Of a stretch of 64,000 nt of DNA, positions 26,331-35,959 are shown one piece after another. The stretch spans positions 2,232,001-2,296,000 of the forward strand of contig NZ_CP040005.1 of the NCBI RefSeq assembly GCF_005696555.1. Reading direction: 5' to 3'. The notes beneath the pieces are model-generated. The model saw only the letters and a program-made list of their open reading frames with translations. It made no database searches and was not told the origin of the DNA. The DNA comes from Actinomyces sp. oral taxon 171 str. F0337 (GTDB taxonomy: Bacteria; Actinomycetota; Actinomycetes; Actinomycetales; Actinomycetaceae). Numbering within the stretch: position 1 is the stretch's first letter; the number at the start of each line of letters is the position of its first letter. The translations under genes were made by a program, and so were the position numbers.

Positions 26331-27662
26331 ATGTCCACGCTTGACACCTCCGGTCGCGTCCTGACAGGGTGGAACCCCGAGGAGCCGGAGAACTGGTCCG
26401 CGAAGATCGCCTGGACCACACTGATCGTCTCGACCTACTCGATGATCCTGGCCTTCTGCGTCTGGTTCCTTCCCAGCGCGATCGCCCCCAAGCTCACCGA
26501 GATCGGCTTCAAGCTCACCGAGAGCCAGCTGTACTGGCTCGCCGCCATGCCCGGCCTGTCCTGCGGCCTGATCCGCCTCATCTACATGTTCCTGCCGCCG
26601 ATCGTCGGCACGCGCAAGCTCGTCGCATGGTCCTCCCTGCTCTACGCACTGCCGATGCTCGGCTGGTTCTTCGCGGTGCAGAGCACCGAGACGAGCTTCG
26701 GGACGCTGCTCGCCCTGGCCTTCGCCTGCGGGATCGGAGGCGGCTCGTTCTCCGGCTACATGCCCTCGACCGGGTACTTCTTCCCCAAGCGGCTGACCGG
26801 TACCGCCCTGGGGATCCAGGCGGGCATCGGGAACATGGGAATGAGCATCATCCAGCTGCTGAGCCCCTGGCTCATGGGTTTCGGACTGCTGGGCATCACC
26901 TGGATCGCCCCCCAGCACGCCGGCAGCGGCCAGGTCTGGGTCCACAACGTGGCCGTCTTCTTCATCCCGTGGACCATCGTGGCCGCGCTTCTCGCCTTCG
27001 CCCTGCTCAAGGACGTCCCGGTCAAGGCCAACATCCGCCAGCAGATCGACATCTTCACCAACCCCGACACCTGGTACATGACGCTCATGTACGTGGCGAC
27101 CTTCGGCCTGTTCTCCGGGTTCGCCGCACAGTTCGGACTCCTCATCAAGAACACCTACGGGCCTCAGTCGGCCCTGGCCGAGCACTTCGACAAGTCACTT
27201 CTGCCCCTGGGGGCGACTTACGCCTTCCTCGGGCCACTGATCGGGTCGGTGGTCCGAATGCTGTGGGGGCCCCTGTGCGACCGCTTCGGCGGGGCCATCT
27301 GGACCTTCATCTCCATCATCGGAATGGGTGCCACGCTGGCCGTCACCACCTTCTACCTCCATCCGACCGATCCGGCGCAGTTCCCCGGGTTCCTGTGGTC
27401 CATGCTGGCGATGTTCTTCTTCTCCGGCCTGGGCAACGCCGGCACCTTCAAGCAAATGCCAATGATCATGCCTAAGCGGCAGGCCGGCGGCGCCATCGGC
27501 TTCACGGCTGCCGTTGCCAGCCTGGGCCCCTTCATCGTCGGCGTCGCCATCGCCTCCCTGGGCACCACCGCCTGGTTCTGGATCTCGGTCACCTACTGCG
27601 CCGTGTGCGCGGTCATCTGCTGGCTGCGCTATGCCCGACCGGGAGCCCCGTTCCCGGGCTGA
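26331..27662 (+). CDS. narK: Nitrate/nitrite transporter NarK (MFS)
   Basis: This 443-residue major-facilitator protein has about twelve membrane helices and the NNP-family glycine-rich signature (ACGIGGGSFSGYMPSTGYFF near residue 135, and FFFSGLGNAGTFKQMPMIMP near 365). Arginines in helices 2 and 8 (GLIRLIY, GSVVRMLWGPLCDR) are positioned like the substrate-binding pair. It imports nitrate and/or exports nitrite for the nitrate reductase encoded next. ATG 26331 has caggag upstream. It lies 221 bases before narG and is probably regulated from the AT-rich region at 26100-26190. Confidence 0.93.
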   Translation: MSTLDTSGRVLTGWNPEEPENWSAKIAWTTLIVSTYSMILAFCVWFLPSAIAPKLTEIGFKLTESQLYWLAAMPGLSCGLIRLIYMFLPPIVGTRKLVAWSSLLYALPMLGWFFAVQSTETSFGTLLALAFACGIGGGSFSGYMPSTGYFFPKRLTGTALGIQAGIGNMGMSIIQLLSPWLMGFGLLGITWIAPQHAGSGQVWVHNVAVFFIPWTIVAALLAFALLKDVPVKANIRQQIDIFTNPDTWYMTLMYVATFGLFSGFAAQFGLLIKNTYGPQSALAEHFDKSLLPLGATYAFLGPLIGSVVRMLWGPLCDRFGGAIWTFISIIGMGATLAVTTFYLHPTDPAQFPGFLWSMLAMFFFSGLGNAGTFKQMPMIMPKRQAGGAIGFTAAVASLGPFIVGVAIASLGTTAWFWISVTYCAVCAVICWLRYARPGAPFPG

Positions 27663-27883
27663 GTTCCAGCATCCGGCGTCCGCCCGGGCCACCCGTAACC
27701 GACTGACGGGGACAACGGCGCGGCGGCTAACGGCTCACCCGCGCGCCTGCCCCGTCGGCGGGGGCGCTCGGTGCCCGTCCGGTCGCCATCGACCCGCCGG
27801 ACCGCCGCGCCCCCACGCTGAACACCGATGAACACAGACACACCATTGACCACCCACCAGCTTCACGGACCAAAGGACCATTG

Positions 27884-30800
27884 ATGAGCACCACCGGCTC
27901 CCAGACCACCGGCCCCGGGATCGTCCCTGGACCCGACCAGCAGGTCGAGAACGCCCCCGGACTGCTCACGCTGGGCTCGTACCTGCGTCGAGGACAAGCC
28001 TCTGCCGACGCCCGCCGCCTGTTCCTGACCGGCGGACGCGAGTCCGACACCTTCTATCGGCACCGGTGGAGCCACGACAAGATGGTCCACTCAACCCACG
28101 GGGTCAACTGCACCGGGTCGTGCGCCTGGGAGGTCTACGTCTCCGACGGCATCATCACCTGGGAGAAGCAGATCACCGACTACCCCACCACGGGACCGGA
28201 CATGCCCGAGTACGAGCCCCGCGGCTGCCCGCGTGGCGCGGCCTTCTCCTGGTACACCTACTCCCCCACGCGCATCCGCTACCCCTACGTGCGCTCAGTC
28301 CTGCTGGACGCCTTCCGTGCCGCGAAGGCCGACAACGACGGCGACCCGGTCGCCGCCTGGGCGCAGGTCACCGATGACCCCGCCACCGCCAAGGCCTATA
28401 AGTCGGCCCGAGGCAAGGGCGGCATGGTGCGCGTGGGCTGGGACGAGGCCATGGAGATCGTCGCGGCCGCCTATGTCCACACCATCCGCGCCTGGGGCCC
28501 GGACCGGATCGCCGGCTTCAGCGTCATCCCGGCCATGTCCCAGGTCTCCTACGGGGCCGGCGGCCGCCTCCACGAGCTCATCGGCGGCACGATGCTCTCC
28601 TTCTACGACTGGTACGCCGACCTGCCGCCGGCCTCACCGCAGGTCTTCGGGGACCAGACCGACGTCCCCGAGGCCGGCGACTGGTACAACTCCCAGTACC
28701 TCATGATGTGGGGCTCCAACCTGCCGCTGACCCGCACCCCGGACGCCCACTTCATGACCGAGGCCCGCTACCACGGGCAGAAGGTGGTGGCGGTCTCCCC
28801 CGACTACGCCGACAACACCAAGTTCGCTGACCAGTGGCTGCGCGTTGCCCCGGGTACCGACGGCGCCCTGGCCCAGGCGATGGGACACGTCATCCTCTCC
28901 GAGTTCCACGTCAAGCGCGAGGAGTCCTTCTTCCTGGACTACATGCGCCGCCACACCGACTCCCCCTTCCTCATCGGCCTGGAGCCCTCCCCCGACGGCA
29001 CCAGCTACGTACCCGGCCGCTTCGTAACGGCCTCCGACGTCAACGGGGTCGCCACCGGTGCCCCGAAGAACGAGTTCCGTCCCCTCGTGTGGGACCGCCA
29101 GCGCGGCCCGGCCGACCCCGGGGGCACCCTGGCCGACCGCTTCACCCCCGAGGGCGAGGGCAAGTGGAACCTGCTCATGGAGGACGTCGACCCGGTCATG
29201 AGCATCCTGGACCTGCACGGCGAGGGCCCCCAGGTTCAGGCCGCCGAGGTGCTCCTGCCCCGCTTCGACCTGCCCGGCTCCTCCACCCCCGAGGGTTCTG
29301 TGGGCGGCGGCGTCGTGCGCCGCGGCGTGCCGGTCACCCGTATCGGGGACCGTCTGGTCACCACCGTCTACGACCTGCTCCTGGCCCAGTACGCCGTCGA
29401 GCGCCCGTCCATGCCGGGCGAGTGGCCCGCGGACTACCAGGACGCCACGGTCCCGGGCACGCCCGCCTGGGCCAGCGAGATCACCGGCGTCCCGGGCCCC
29501 GCCATCATCCAGGTGGCGCGCGACTTCGCCCTCAACGCCGTGGAGTCCGGCGGCCGCTCCCAGATCGTCATGGGCGCGGGCATCAACCACTACTACCACG
29601 CCGACCAGATCTACCGGACGATCCTGGCGCTGACCTCCATGTGCGCCACCCAGGGGGTCAACGGCGGTGGCTGGGCCCACTACGTGGGTCAGGAGAAGGT
29701 CCGCCCGCTCAGCGGCTTCCAGCAGTACGCCTTCGCCCTGGACTGGCACCGCCCGGCCCGGCAGATGATCTCCACGGGCTTCTGGTACATCACCACCGAC
29801 CAGTGGCGCTACGACACCACCTCCGCCGAGCGCCTGGCCTCCCCGCTGGGACCGGGCACCCTGGCGGGCAAGACGACCACCGACGCCATGGTCGAGGCCA
29901 TGAAGCGCGGGTGGACGCCGTCCTACCCCACCTTCAACCGCAGCCCGCTGCTCCTGGGCCAGCAGGCCGCCGAGGCGGGCATGGACCCCAAGGACTACGT
30001 CGTCGAGCAGCTGCGATCCGGTGAGCTGCGCTTCGCCTGCGAGGACCCCGACGCCCCCGAGAACTTCCCCCGCATCCTGTGCTCGTGGCGCACGAACCTG
30101 CTGGGCAGCTCGGCCAAGGGCACGGAGTTCTTCCTGCGCCACATGGTGGGCGCGGACAACGACGTCAATGCCGTCGAGACCCCGCCCGAGCAGCGTCCCG
30201 CCTCGGTGACCTGGCGCGACGAGGCCCCTGTCGGAAAGCTCGACCTCATGTGGACCGCGGACTTCCGCAACACCTCCACCACCCTGCACTCCGACGTCGT
30301 CCTGCCTGCGGCCACCTGGTACGAGAAGCACGACATCTCCTCGACCGACATGCACCCCTTCGTGCACTCCTTCAACGCGGCCATCGACCCGCCCTGGGAG
30401 GCGCGCACCGACTTCCAGGTCTTCCAGACCCTGGCCGGGCTCATCTCCGCCTGGGCGCCGCGCTACCTGGGCACCCAGACCGACGTCGTCGCCGCGCCCC
30501 TGACCCACGACACCCCCGACGCCCTGACGATGGCGCACGGCGACGTGTCCTCCCTGCCCCAGGAGTGGGTGCCGGGAGTGACGATGCCCAAGCTGGTGCC
30601 CACCGAGCGGGACTACACCCAGATCCGGGCCAAGTTCGACGCCCTGGGTCCCCTGGCCGAGAAACTGGGACTGCCCTGCAAGGGCATCATGCTCAAGCCC
30701 GGGCCGGAGGTGGAGCGCCTGGCCCGCAACCACGGGGTCTCCTCCGACGGCGCGGCCGCCGGCCGGCCGCTGCTCGACACCGACATCCGCGCCGCCGACG

Positions 30801-31660
30801 CGATCTTCACGCTGTCGGGAACCACCAACGGGCGCATCTCCACCGAGGGCTGGGACACGCTGTCCAAGCGCACCGGCACCCCGCTGGTCGAGCTCAGCGA
30901 GGAGGAGGCCGGAAAACTCATCTCCTTCGCCGACACCCAGGTCAAGCCCCAGGGAGTCATCACCTCCCCGGAGTGGTCCGGCTCCGAGCACGGCGGCCGG
31001 CGCTACTCGGCCTTCGTGGTCAACGTGGAGCACGCCAAGCCCTGGCACACCCTGACCGGGCGCATGCACTACTACCTCGACCACGACTGGATGCGGGACA
31101 TGGGCGAGTCCCTGCCGGTCTTCCGGCCTCCGCTGGACTTCCACGCCCTGTACGGGGAGGCCGCACCAGGCGCGGTGTCCACGAGCCAGGCGGGCACGGC
31201 GGAGGTCGCGGTGCGCTACATCACCGCGCACAACAAGTGGGCGATCCACTCGCAGTACTTCGACAACCTGCACATGCTCACGCTGGGACGCGGGGGCCAG
31301 ACCATCTGGATGAGTCCCCAGGACGCCGACAAGATCGGTGTCAAGGACAACGAGTGGGTCGAGGCCTACAACCGCAACGGCATCGTGGCGGCGCGCGCCA
31401 TCGTCTCCCACCGCATCCCCGAGGGCATGGTCTTCATGCACCACGCCCAGGAGCGCACCATGAACACCCCGCTGACCGAGTCCAGCGGCAGGCGCGGCGG
31501 GACGCACAACTCGCTGACCCGTATCGTGCTCAAGCCCAGCCACTTCGCCGGCGGCTACGGGCAGCTGTCCTACGCCTTCAACTACATCGGCCCCACGGGC
31601 AACAACCGCGACGAGGTCACGCTCATCCGTCGCCGCAGCAACCAGGAGGTGACTTTCTGA
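27884..31660 (+). CDS. narG: Respiratory nitrate reductase alpha subunit NarG
   Basis: This 1258-residue molybdoenzyme subunit carries Mo-bisMGD and the FS0 [4Fe-4S] cluster. The FS0 ligands are visible as HGVNCTGSCAWE (His72, Cys76, Cys80) followed by PRGCPRGAAFSW. The Asp expected to bind Mo lies in SFYDWYADLPPASP. Later conserved blocks include GWAHYVGQEKVRP and HNSLTRIVLKPSH. Nitrate is reduced to nitrite on the cytoplasmic face. ATG 27884 is chosen over the TTG at 27881 from the Shine-Dalgarno aaagga. The stop overlaps narH by one base. Full length; first gene of narGHJI. Confidence 0.96.
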   Translation: MSTTGSQTTGPGIVPGPDQQVENAPGLLTLGSYLRRGQASADARRLFLTGGRESDTFYRHRWSHDKMVHSTHGVNCTGSCAWEVYVSDGIITWEKQITDYPTTGPDMPEYEPRGCPRGAAFSWYTYSPTRIRYPYVRSVLLDAFRAAKADNDGDPVAAWAQVTDDPATAKAYKSARGKGGMVRVGWDEAMEIVAAAYVHTIRAWGPDRIAGFSVIPAMSQVSYGAGGRLHELIGGTMLSFYDWYADLPPASPQVFGDQTDVPEAGDWYNSQYLMMWGSNLPLTRTPDAHFMTEARYHGQKVVAVSPDYADNTKFADQWLRVAPGTDGALAQAMGHVILSEFHVKREESFFLDYMRRHTDSPFLIGLEPSPDGTSYVPGRFVTASDVNGVATGAPKNEFRPLVWDRQRGPADPGGTLADRFTPEGEGKWNLLMEDVDPVMSILDLHGEGPQVQAAEVLLPRFDLPGSSTPEGSVGGGVVRRGVPVTRIGDRLVTTVYDLLLAQYAVERPSMPGEWPADYQDATVPGTPAWASEITGVPGPAIIQVARDFALNAVESGGRSQIVMGAGINHYYHADQIYRTILALTSMCATQGVNGGGWAHYVGQEKVRPLSGFQQYAFALDWHRPARQMISTGFWYITTDQWRYDTTSAERLASPLGPGTLAGKTTTDAMVEAMKRGWTPSYPTFNRSPLLLGQQAAEAGMDPKDYVVEQLRSGELRFACEDPDAPENFPRILCSWRTNLLGSSAKGTEFFLRHMVGADNDVNAVETPPEQRPASVTWRDEAPVGKLDLMWTADFRNTSTTLHSDVVLPAATWYEKHDISSTDMHPFVHSFNAAIDPPWEARTDFQVFQTLAGLISAWAPRYLGTQTDVVAAPLTHDTPDALTMAHGDVSSLPQEWVPGVTMPKLVPTERDYTQIRAKFDALGPLAEKLGLPCKGIMLKPGPEVERLARNHGVSSDGAAAGRPLLDTDIRAADAIFTLSGTTNGRISTEGWDTLSKRTGTPLVELSEEEAGKLISFADTQVKPQGVITSPEWSGSEHGGRRYSAFVVNVEHAKPWHTLTGRMHYYLDHDWMRDMGESLPVFRPPLDFHALYGEAAPGAVSTSQAGTAEVAVRYITAHNKWAIHSQYFDNLHMLTLGRGGQTIWMSPQDADKIGVKDNEWVEAYNRNGIVAARAIVSHRIPEGMVFMHHAQERTMNTPLTESSGRRGGTHNSLTRIVLKPSHFAGGYGQLSYAFNYIGPTGNNRDEVTLIRRRSNQEVTF

Positions 31661-33357
31661 TGAAGGTCATGGCCCAGATCGCAATGGTGATGAACCTCGA
31701 CAAGTGCATCGGCTGCCACACCTGTTCAGTGACCTGCAAGCAGGCCTGGACCAACCGCGAGGGCACCGAGTACATGTGGTTCAACAACGTCGAAACCCGC
31801 CCCGGTGTCGGCTACCCCAAGGGCTGGGAGGACCAGGACACCTGGTGCGGCGGCTGGGAGCGCACGGCCTCGGGTCGCCTGCGGCCCCGCTCGGGCGGGC
31901 GCCTGCGCCGGTTGGTCAACATCTTCGCCAACCCGGAGATGCCCACGGTCGAGGACTACTACGAGCCGTGGACCTACGAGTACGACCGTCTGCTCTCGGC
32001 ACCCAAGGACTCCCCGGCGCTCCCGGTGGCGCGAGCCAAGAGCCAGCTGACCGGCGAGTACATGCCCACCATCAAGTGGGGTCCCAACTGGGACGACGAT
32101 CTGGGCGGCTCCATGGAGACCCTCCAGCAGGACCCGATCATCGAGGCGATGAGCACGAAGGTGCGCACCGACATCGAGTCGGCCTTCATGTTCTACCTGC
32201 CGCGCATCTGCGAGCACTGCCTCAACCCCACCTGCGTGTCCGCATGCCCGTCGGGCGCCATGTACAAGCGCACCGAGGACGGCATCGTCCTGGTGGACCA
32301 GGACGCCTGCCGCGGCTGGCGCATGTGCGTGTCCTCCTGCCCCTACAAGAAGGTCTACTTCAACCACGCCACCGGCAAGGCCGAGAAGTGCACCCTGTGC
32401 TACCCGCGCCTGGAGATCGGCGAGCCCACCGTGTGCTCGGAGACCTGCGTGGGACGCCTGCGCTACCTGGGCGTCCTCCTTTACGACGCCGACCGCGTCT
32501 CGCAGGCCGCCGCCGTCAAGGACCCGCAGGACCTCTACATGGCCCAGCGCGAGATCCTCCTCAACCCCCACGACCCCGAGGTCGTGGCGGGCGCGCGCGC
32601 CGAGGGCGTCCCGGACAACTGGATCGAGGCCGCCCAGGCCTCCCCCATCTGGGACCTCATCGACACCTACGAGGTGGCCCTGCCCCTGCACCCCGAGTAC
32701 CGCACCATGCCGATGGTCTGGTACATCCCGCCGCTCTCCCCGGTCGTCGACGAGGTTGCGGCCGCCGGCCTGGACGGCGAGAACTACAAGGTGCTGCTGA
32801 CGGCCGTCTCCGACATGCGCATCCCGCTGGAGTACCTGGCGGGCCTGTTCACGGCCGGTGAGACCAACACGGTTGAGCTCGTGCTGCGGCGTCTGGCCGC
32901 GATGCGCTCCCACATGCGCGACGTGCGCCTGGGCCGCGAGCCCGACCCGGCCATCGCCGCCTCTGTGGGCCTGGACGGCAAGAAGCTGGAGGCCATGTAC
33001 CGCCTGCTGGCCATTGCCAAGTACGACGACCGCTACGTCATCCCCACCGCCAAGCCCGAGGTCCCCCGCGGCATGGAGTCCATGGGCAACGACGTCAAGA
33101 CCCTCCTGGGTGAGGGCGCCCCGGCCGGATGCCACCCCGACGTCGCCTCCTTCCACGGCCAGGGCGCTGCCGGCGGCGTCAACAACGGCCCGGTGAGCCT
33201 GCCGCTGCCGACGGTGCGCCGCGAGCCGGTGCCGGCTGCCGGCCCGGGCATGCCGCAGGTCGGTGTGCCTCAGCCGGTGGGGCAGGCTCAGGCGGCCGAC
33301 TCCTCCGCAGGGGCAGCCTCGACCGGCCCTGCGGTCGCAGCCCCGAGGGACCTCTGA
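31660..33357 (+). CDS. narH: Respiratory nitrate reductase beta subunit NarH
   Basis: This 565-residue iron-sulfur subunit shuttles electrons from NarI to NarG. Four Cys clusters are visible: NLDKCIGCHTCSVTC, CEHCLNPTCVSACPSG, DQDACRGWRMCVSSCP (Trp replacing one Cys, as in the [3Fe-4S] centre of the family) and CTLCYPRLEIGEPTVCSETC. The C-terminal ~60 residues are a Pro/Ala/Gln-rich tail longer than in the E. coli protein. ATG 31660 overlaps the narG stop (TGATG), with aggaggtgac as ribosome site. Confidence 0.96.
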   Translation: MKVMAQIAMVMNLDKCIGCHTCSVTCKQAWTNREGTEYMWFNNVETRPGVGYPKGWEDQDTWCGGWERTASGRLRPRSGGRLRRLVNIFANPEMPTVEDYYEPWTYEYDRLLSAPKDSPALPVARAKSQLTGEYMPTIKWGPNWDDDLGGSMETLQQDPIIEAMSTKVRTDIESAFMFYLPRICEHCLNPTCVSACPSGAMYKRTEDGIVLVDQDACRGWRMCVSSCPYKKVYFNHATGKAEKCTLCYPRLEIGEPTVCSETCVGRLRYLGVLLYDADRVSQAAAVKDPQDLYMAQREILLNPHDPEVVAGARAEGVPDNWIEAAQASPIWDLIDTYEVALPLHPEYRTMPMVWYIPPLSPVVDEVAAAGLDGENYKVLLTAVSDMRIPLEYLAGLFTAGETNTVELVLRRLAAMRSHMRDVRLGREPDPAIAASVGLDGKKLEAMYRLLAIAKYDDRYVIPTAKPEVPRGMESMGNDVKTLLGEGAPAGCHPDVASFHGQGAAGGVNNGPVSLPLPTVRREPVPAAGPGMPQVGVPQPVGQAQAADSSAGAASTGPAVAAPRDL

Positions 33358-33358
33358 G

Positions 33359-34120
33359 ATGGTCTCCTTCGTCCGCGCCCCCAGGGTCCTTCAGACCCCT
33401 GCCGAGGTGTACCTGACGGCCTCTCAGCGAGCCACCGTGCACATGGCGGCCTCGCTGCTGCTGGACTACCCGGCCGAGGGCACTCTGGAGACGCGTCTGA
33501 ACGCCGTCGAGGCCGAGCTGGCCACGCTGCCGGCGGAGGTCGCCGTCCTCCTGGAGGAGTTCGTCGCTCAGGCGCGGCGCCGCGGCGAGCGGGCCATGGC
33601 CGAGCACTACGTGGAGGTCTTCGACCGCCGTCGGCGCTGCTGCCTGTACCTGACGTACTACACGGTGGGCGACACCCGGCACCGGGGCGCCGCGCTACTG
33701 GCCTTCAAGCAGGCGCTGGCGGCGGCCGGCTACGAGATGGCCGCTGACGAGCTGCCCGACTACCTGCCGGTGGTCCTCGAGCTGTCCGCGCGCAGCGGTG
33801 ACGAGGTGGCCAGTGCGCTTCTGTCCTCCCACCGTGAGGGCATCGAGGTGCTGCGCAGCGCCCTGGCCGACGCCGCCTCCCCCTACGCGGGGCTGGTGGA
33901 GGCCGTCTCGATGACCCTGCCGCAGATCGACGGGGCCACCGCCGAGCGCGTGCGCGCCCTCGTGGCGGCCGGACCTCCCACCGAGACCGTCGGTGTCACC
34001 GACACCCTGCCCTTCCCGACCATTCCCGTGCGCAACCCGAGTCTGTCCGGTGCACCTACTGTGCCGGGCTCCGTACCAGTCGCCGTTCCTTCCCCCTCAC
34101 GAGCAGCCAGGAGAGCATGA
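33359..34120 (+). CDS. narJ: Nitrate reductase molybdenum cofactor assembly chaperone NarJ
   Basis: This 253-residue all-helical chaperone binds apo-NarG and aids cofactor insertion. Family features include the early YPAEG segment, LLEEFV, EHYVEVFDRRRRCCLYLTYY and LPDYLPVVLEL. The C-terminal 45 residues are a Pro/Ala/Ser tail without family similarity. ATG 33359 lies one base after the narH stop and has gaggga upstream. The longer open frame beginning inside narH is not used. Confidence 0.93.
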   Translation: MVSFVRAPRVLQTPAEVYLTASQRATVHMAASLLLDYPAEGTLETRLNAVEAELATLPAEVAVLLEEFVAQARRRGERAMAEHYVEVFDRRRRCCLYLTYYTVGDTRHRGAALLAFKQALAAAGYEMAADELPDYLPVVLELSARSGDEVASALLSSHREGIEVLRSALADAASPYAGLVEAVSMTLPQIDGATAERVRALVAAGPPTETVGVTDTLPFPTIPVRNPSLSGAPTVPGSVPVAVPSPSRAARRA

Positions 34121-34121
34121 C

Positions 34122-34910
34122 ATGAGCCCGATTCAGCAGAACCTCATGTGGGTGGCCCTGCCCTACGCCAGCCTGGTGCTGCTGGTGGCAGGCATGGTCT
34201 GGCGGTGGCGCACCGACCAGTTCGGCTGGACCTCCCGCTCCTCGCAGTGGAACGAGTCCCGCATCCTGCGCCTGGCCTCCCCCCTGTTCCACCTGGGCTT
34301 CCTCATGGTGATGGGCGGTCACGTCGTCGGGCTCCTGGTGCCCAAGGACGTCACCGAGATGCTGGGCGTCTCCCAGCACATGTACCACCTGGGCGCCACC
34401 TACCTGGGAACCTTCGCGGCCATCCTGACGATCGTGGGCCTGGTCGGGCTCATCTACCGACGCATCGTCGTCAAGAGCGTGCGCCTGGCCACCACCCGCA
34501 ACGACGTGGTCATGTACTGCTTCCTCATCGTCCCGGTCCTGCTGGGAACGGCCGCCACGGTCCTCAACCAGCTCTCCGACGCCCACGGCTACGACTACCG
34601 CGAGACGATCAGCCCCTGGCTGCGCTCGGTGCTGGTCCTCCAGCCGCGCCCCGAGCTCATGGCCGACGTGCCGGTCTCCTTCAAGCTCCACGTCATCGCG
34701 GGCTTCCTGCTCCTGGCGATCTGGCCCTTCACCCGCCTAGTCCACGTGGTCTCCGCGCCCGTGGGCTACGTGACCCGCCCCTACGTGGTCTACCGTTCAC
34801 GCGAGGGGGCCACCTCCACTGCCCGGACCTCACGTGGCTGGACCCCGGTACGGACCCAGGGCACCGGCAACCAGGGGGTCAACGACGTCACTCCCTCCCA
34901 GGGCGCCTGA
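34122..34910 (+). CDS. narI: Respiratory nitrate reductase gamma subunit NarI
   Basis: This 262-residue membrane cytochrome b subunit has five hydrophobic helices and the His residues that bind the two b hemes, for example FHLGFLMVMGGHVVGL and KLHVIAGFLLLAIWPFTRLVH. It oxidises quinol and feeds NarH. It ends in a ~35-residue polar tail. ATG 34122 is one base after the narJ stop, with ccaggaga upstream. Last of narGHJI and 35 bases before modA, so the molybdate genes may be co-transcribed. Confidence 0.95.
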   Translation: MSPIQQNLMWVALPYASLVLLVAGMVWRWRTDQFGWTSRSSQWNESRILRLASPLFHLGFLMVMGGHVVGLLVPKDVTEMLGVSQHMYHLGATYLGTFAAILTIVGLVGLIYRRIVVKSVRLATTRNDVVMYCFLIVPVLLGTAATVLNQLSDAHGYDYRETISPWLRSVLVLQPRPELMADVPVSFKLHVIAGFLLLAIWPFTRLVHVVSAPVGYVTRPYVVYRSREGATSTARTSRGWTPVRTQGTGNQGVNDVTPSQGA

Positions 34911-34945
34911 GCCGGCCGCCCCTGCCTTCAGCGAAAGGACACGCA

Positions 34946-35917
34946 TTGGGTATCTCCCGTCGCGCCGCCATCGCCGCCGTCAGTCTGCTCTCCGCCGTCT
35001 CCCTGGCCGCCTGCGGCGGCTCCGCCTCCAACAGCTCCACCAACGCCGCTTCGGGCGCCGCCTCCGCAAGCGGCTCAGGTGCCCCGCAGAAGGCCACCGG
35101 CGAGCTCAAGGTCCTGGCCGCCGCCTCCCTCAAGGCGTCCTTCACGGAGATCGGGACCCAGCTGGAGAAGGACAACCCCGGACTCCACGTCACCTTCGAC
35201 TTCCAGGGCTCCCAGACCCTCGTCAGCTCGCTGTCCGAGGGCAACGCGGCCGACGTCCTGGCCACGGCCGACGAGCCCACCATGAACAAGGCCGTGGAGC
35301 AGAAGCTGGTCGGCGAGCGCACCGAGTTCGCCACCAACGTCCCGACCCTCATCGTGCCCAAGGGCAACCCCGCCAACGTCAAGGGCATTGACTCCTCACT
35401 CGACGGCGCCAAGCTCGTGGTCTGTGTGGAGACCGCCCCGTGCGGCAATGCCGCCAAGGAGCTGGCCAAGGCCTACAACGTCACTCTCAACCCGGTCTCC
35501 GAGGAGCAGAAGGTGACGGACGTGCGCACCAAGGTCGAGTCCGGTGAGGCCGACGCGGGCGTGGTCTACAAGACTGACGCCGTGGCCGCCAAGGACAAGG
35601 TCGATGAGATCACCATCGACAACAAGGGCGTCGTGAACCACTACCCGATCGCCCAGACCGCCAAGCCCTCCAACCCCGAGGCCGCTCAGGTCTTCATCAA
35701 CGCCATCACCAGCAAACCCGGTCAGGACATCCTGGCCAAGTACGGTTTCGGGAAGCCCGGCGACACCGGTAGCGCAAGTGCCGGGGCGAGCTCCAGCGCC
35801 GGGGGCGCCGCTACGGCCAGCACCGCAGCCGGCGCCGCCCCGTCTCAGGCCGCGACCGCTGAGGGGACGTCCGCCACGGAGACGGACAAGCCCACTGCGG
35901 AGACGACTGCTCCGTGA
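34946..35917 (+). CDS. modA: Molybdate ABC transporter substrate-binding lipoprotein ModA
   Basis: This 323-residue lipoprotein starts at TTG 34946, chosen for gaaagga six bases upstream. A lipoprotein signal ends in LSAVSLAAC, followed by a Ser/Ala/Gly linker. The ModA core has LKVLAAASLKASFTEIG, FDFQGSQTLVSSL and DAGVVYKTDA. It captures molybdate (or tungstate) outside the membrane and hands it to the ModBC fusion downstream. Unusually, the last ~55 residues are an Ala/Ser/Thr-rich low-complexity extension not present in standard ModA; a cell-wall spacer role is conceivable. Confidence 0.93.
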   Translation: MGISRRAAIAAVSLLSAVSLAACGGSASNSSTNAASGAASASGSGAPQKATGELKVLAAASLKASFTEIGTQLEKDNPGLHVTFDFQGSQTLVSSLSEGNAADVLATADEPTMNKAVEQKLVGERTEFATNVPTLIVPKGNPANVKGIDSSLDGAKLVVCVETAPCGNAAKELAKAYNVTLNPVSEEQKVTDVRTKVESGEADAGVVYKTDAVAAKDKVDEITIDNKGVVNHYPIAQTAKPSNPEAAQVFINAITSKPGQDILAKYGFGKPGDTGSASAGASSSAGGAATASTAAGAAPSQAATAEGTSATETDKPTAETTAP

Positions 35918-35959
35918 TGACGTACCTGTCTGGCTCGGGGACCTGGTACACATGATTCT

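Noticed and set aside
28634..31543. 969-codon antisense frame over narG
   Set aside because: Gly/Val/Asp/His-rich shadow of narG with no recognisable domain.
30079..31659. Long upstream extension of the narH frame into narG
   Set aside because: The extension is Arg/Pro/His-rich out-of-frame translation of narG. The true narH start is ATG 31660 with aggaggtgac.
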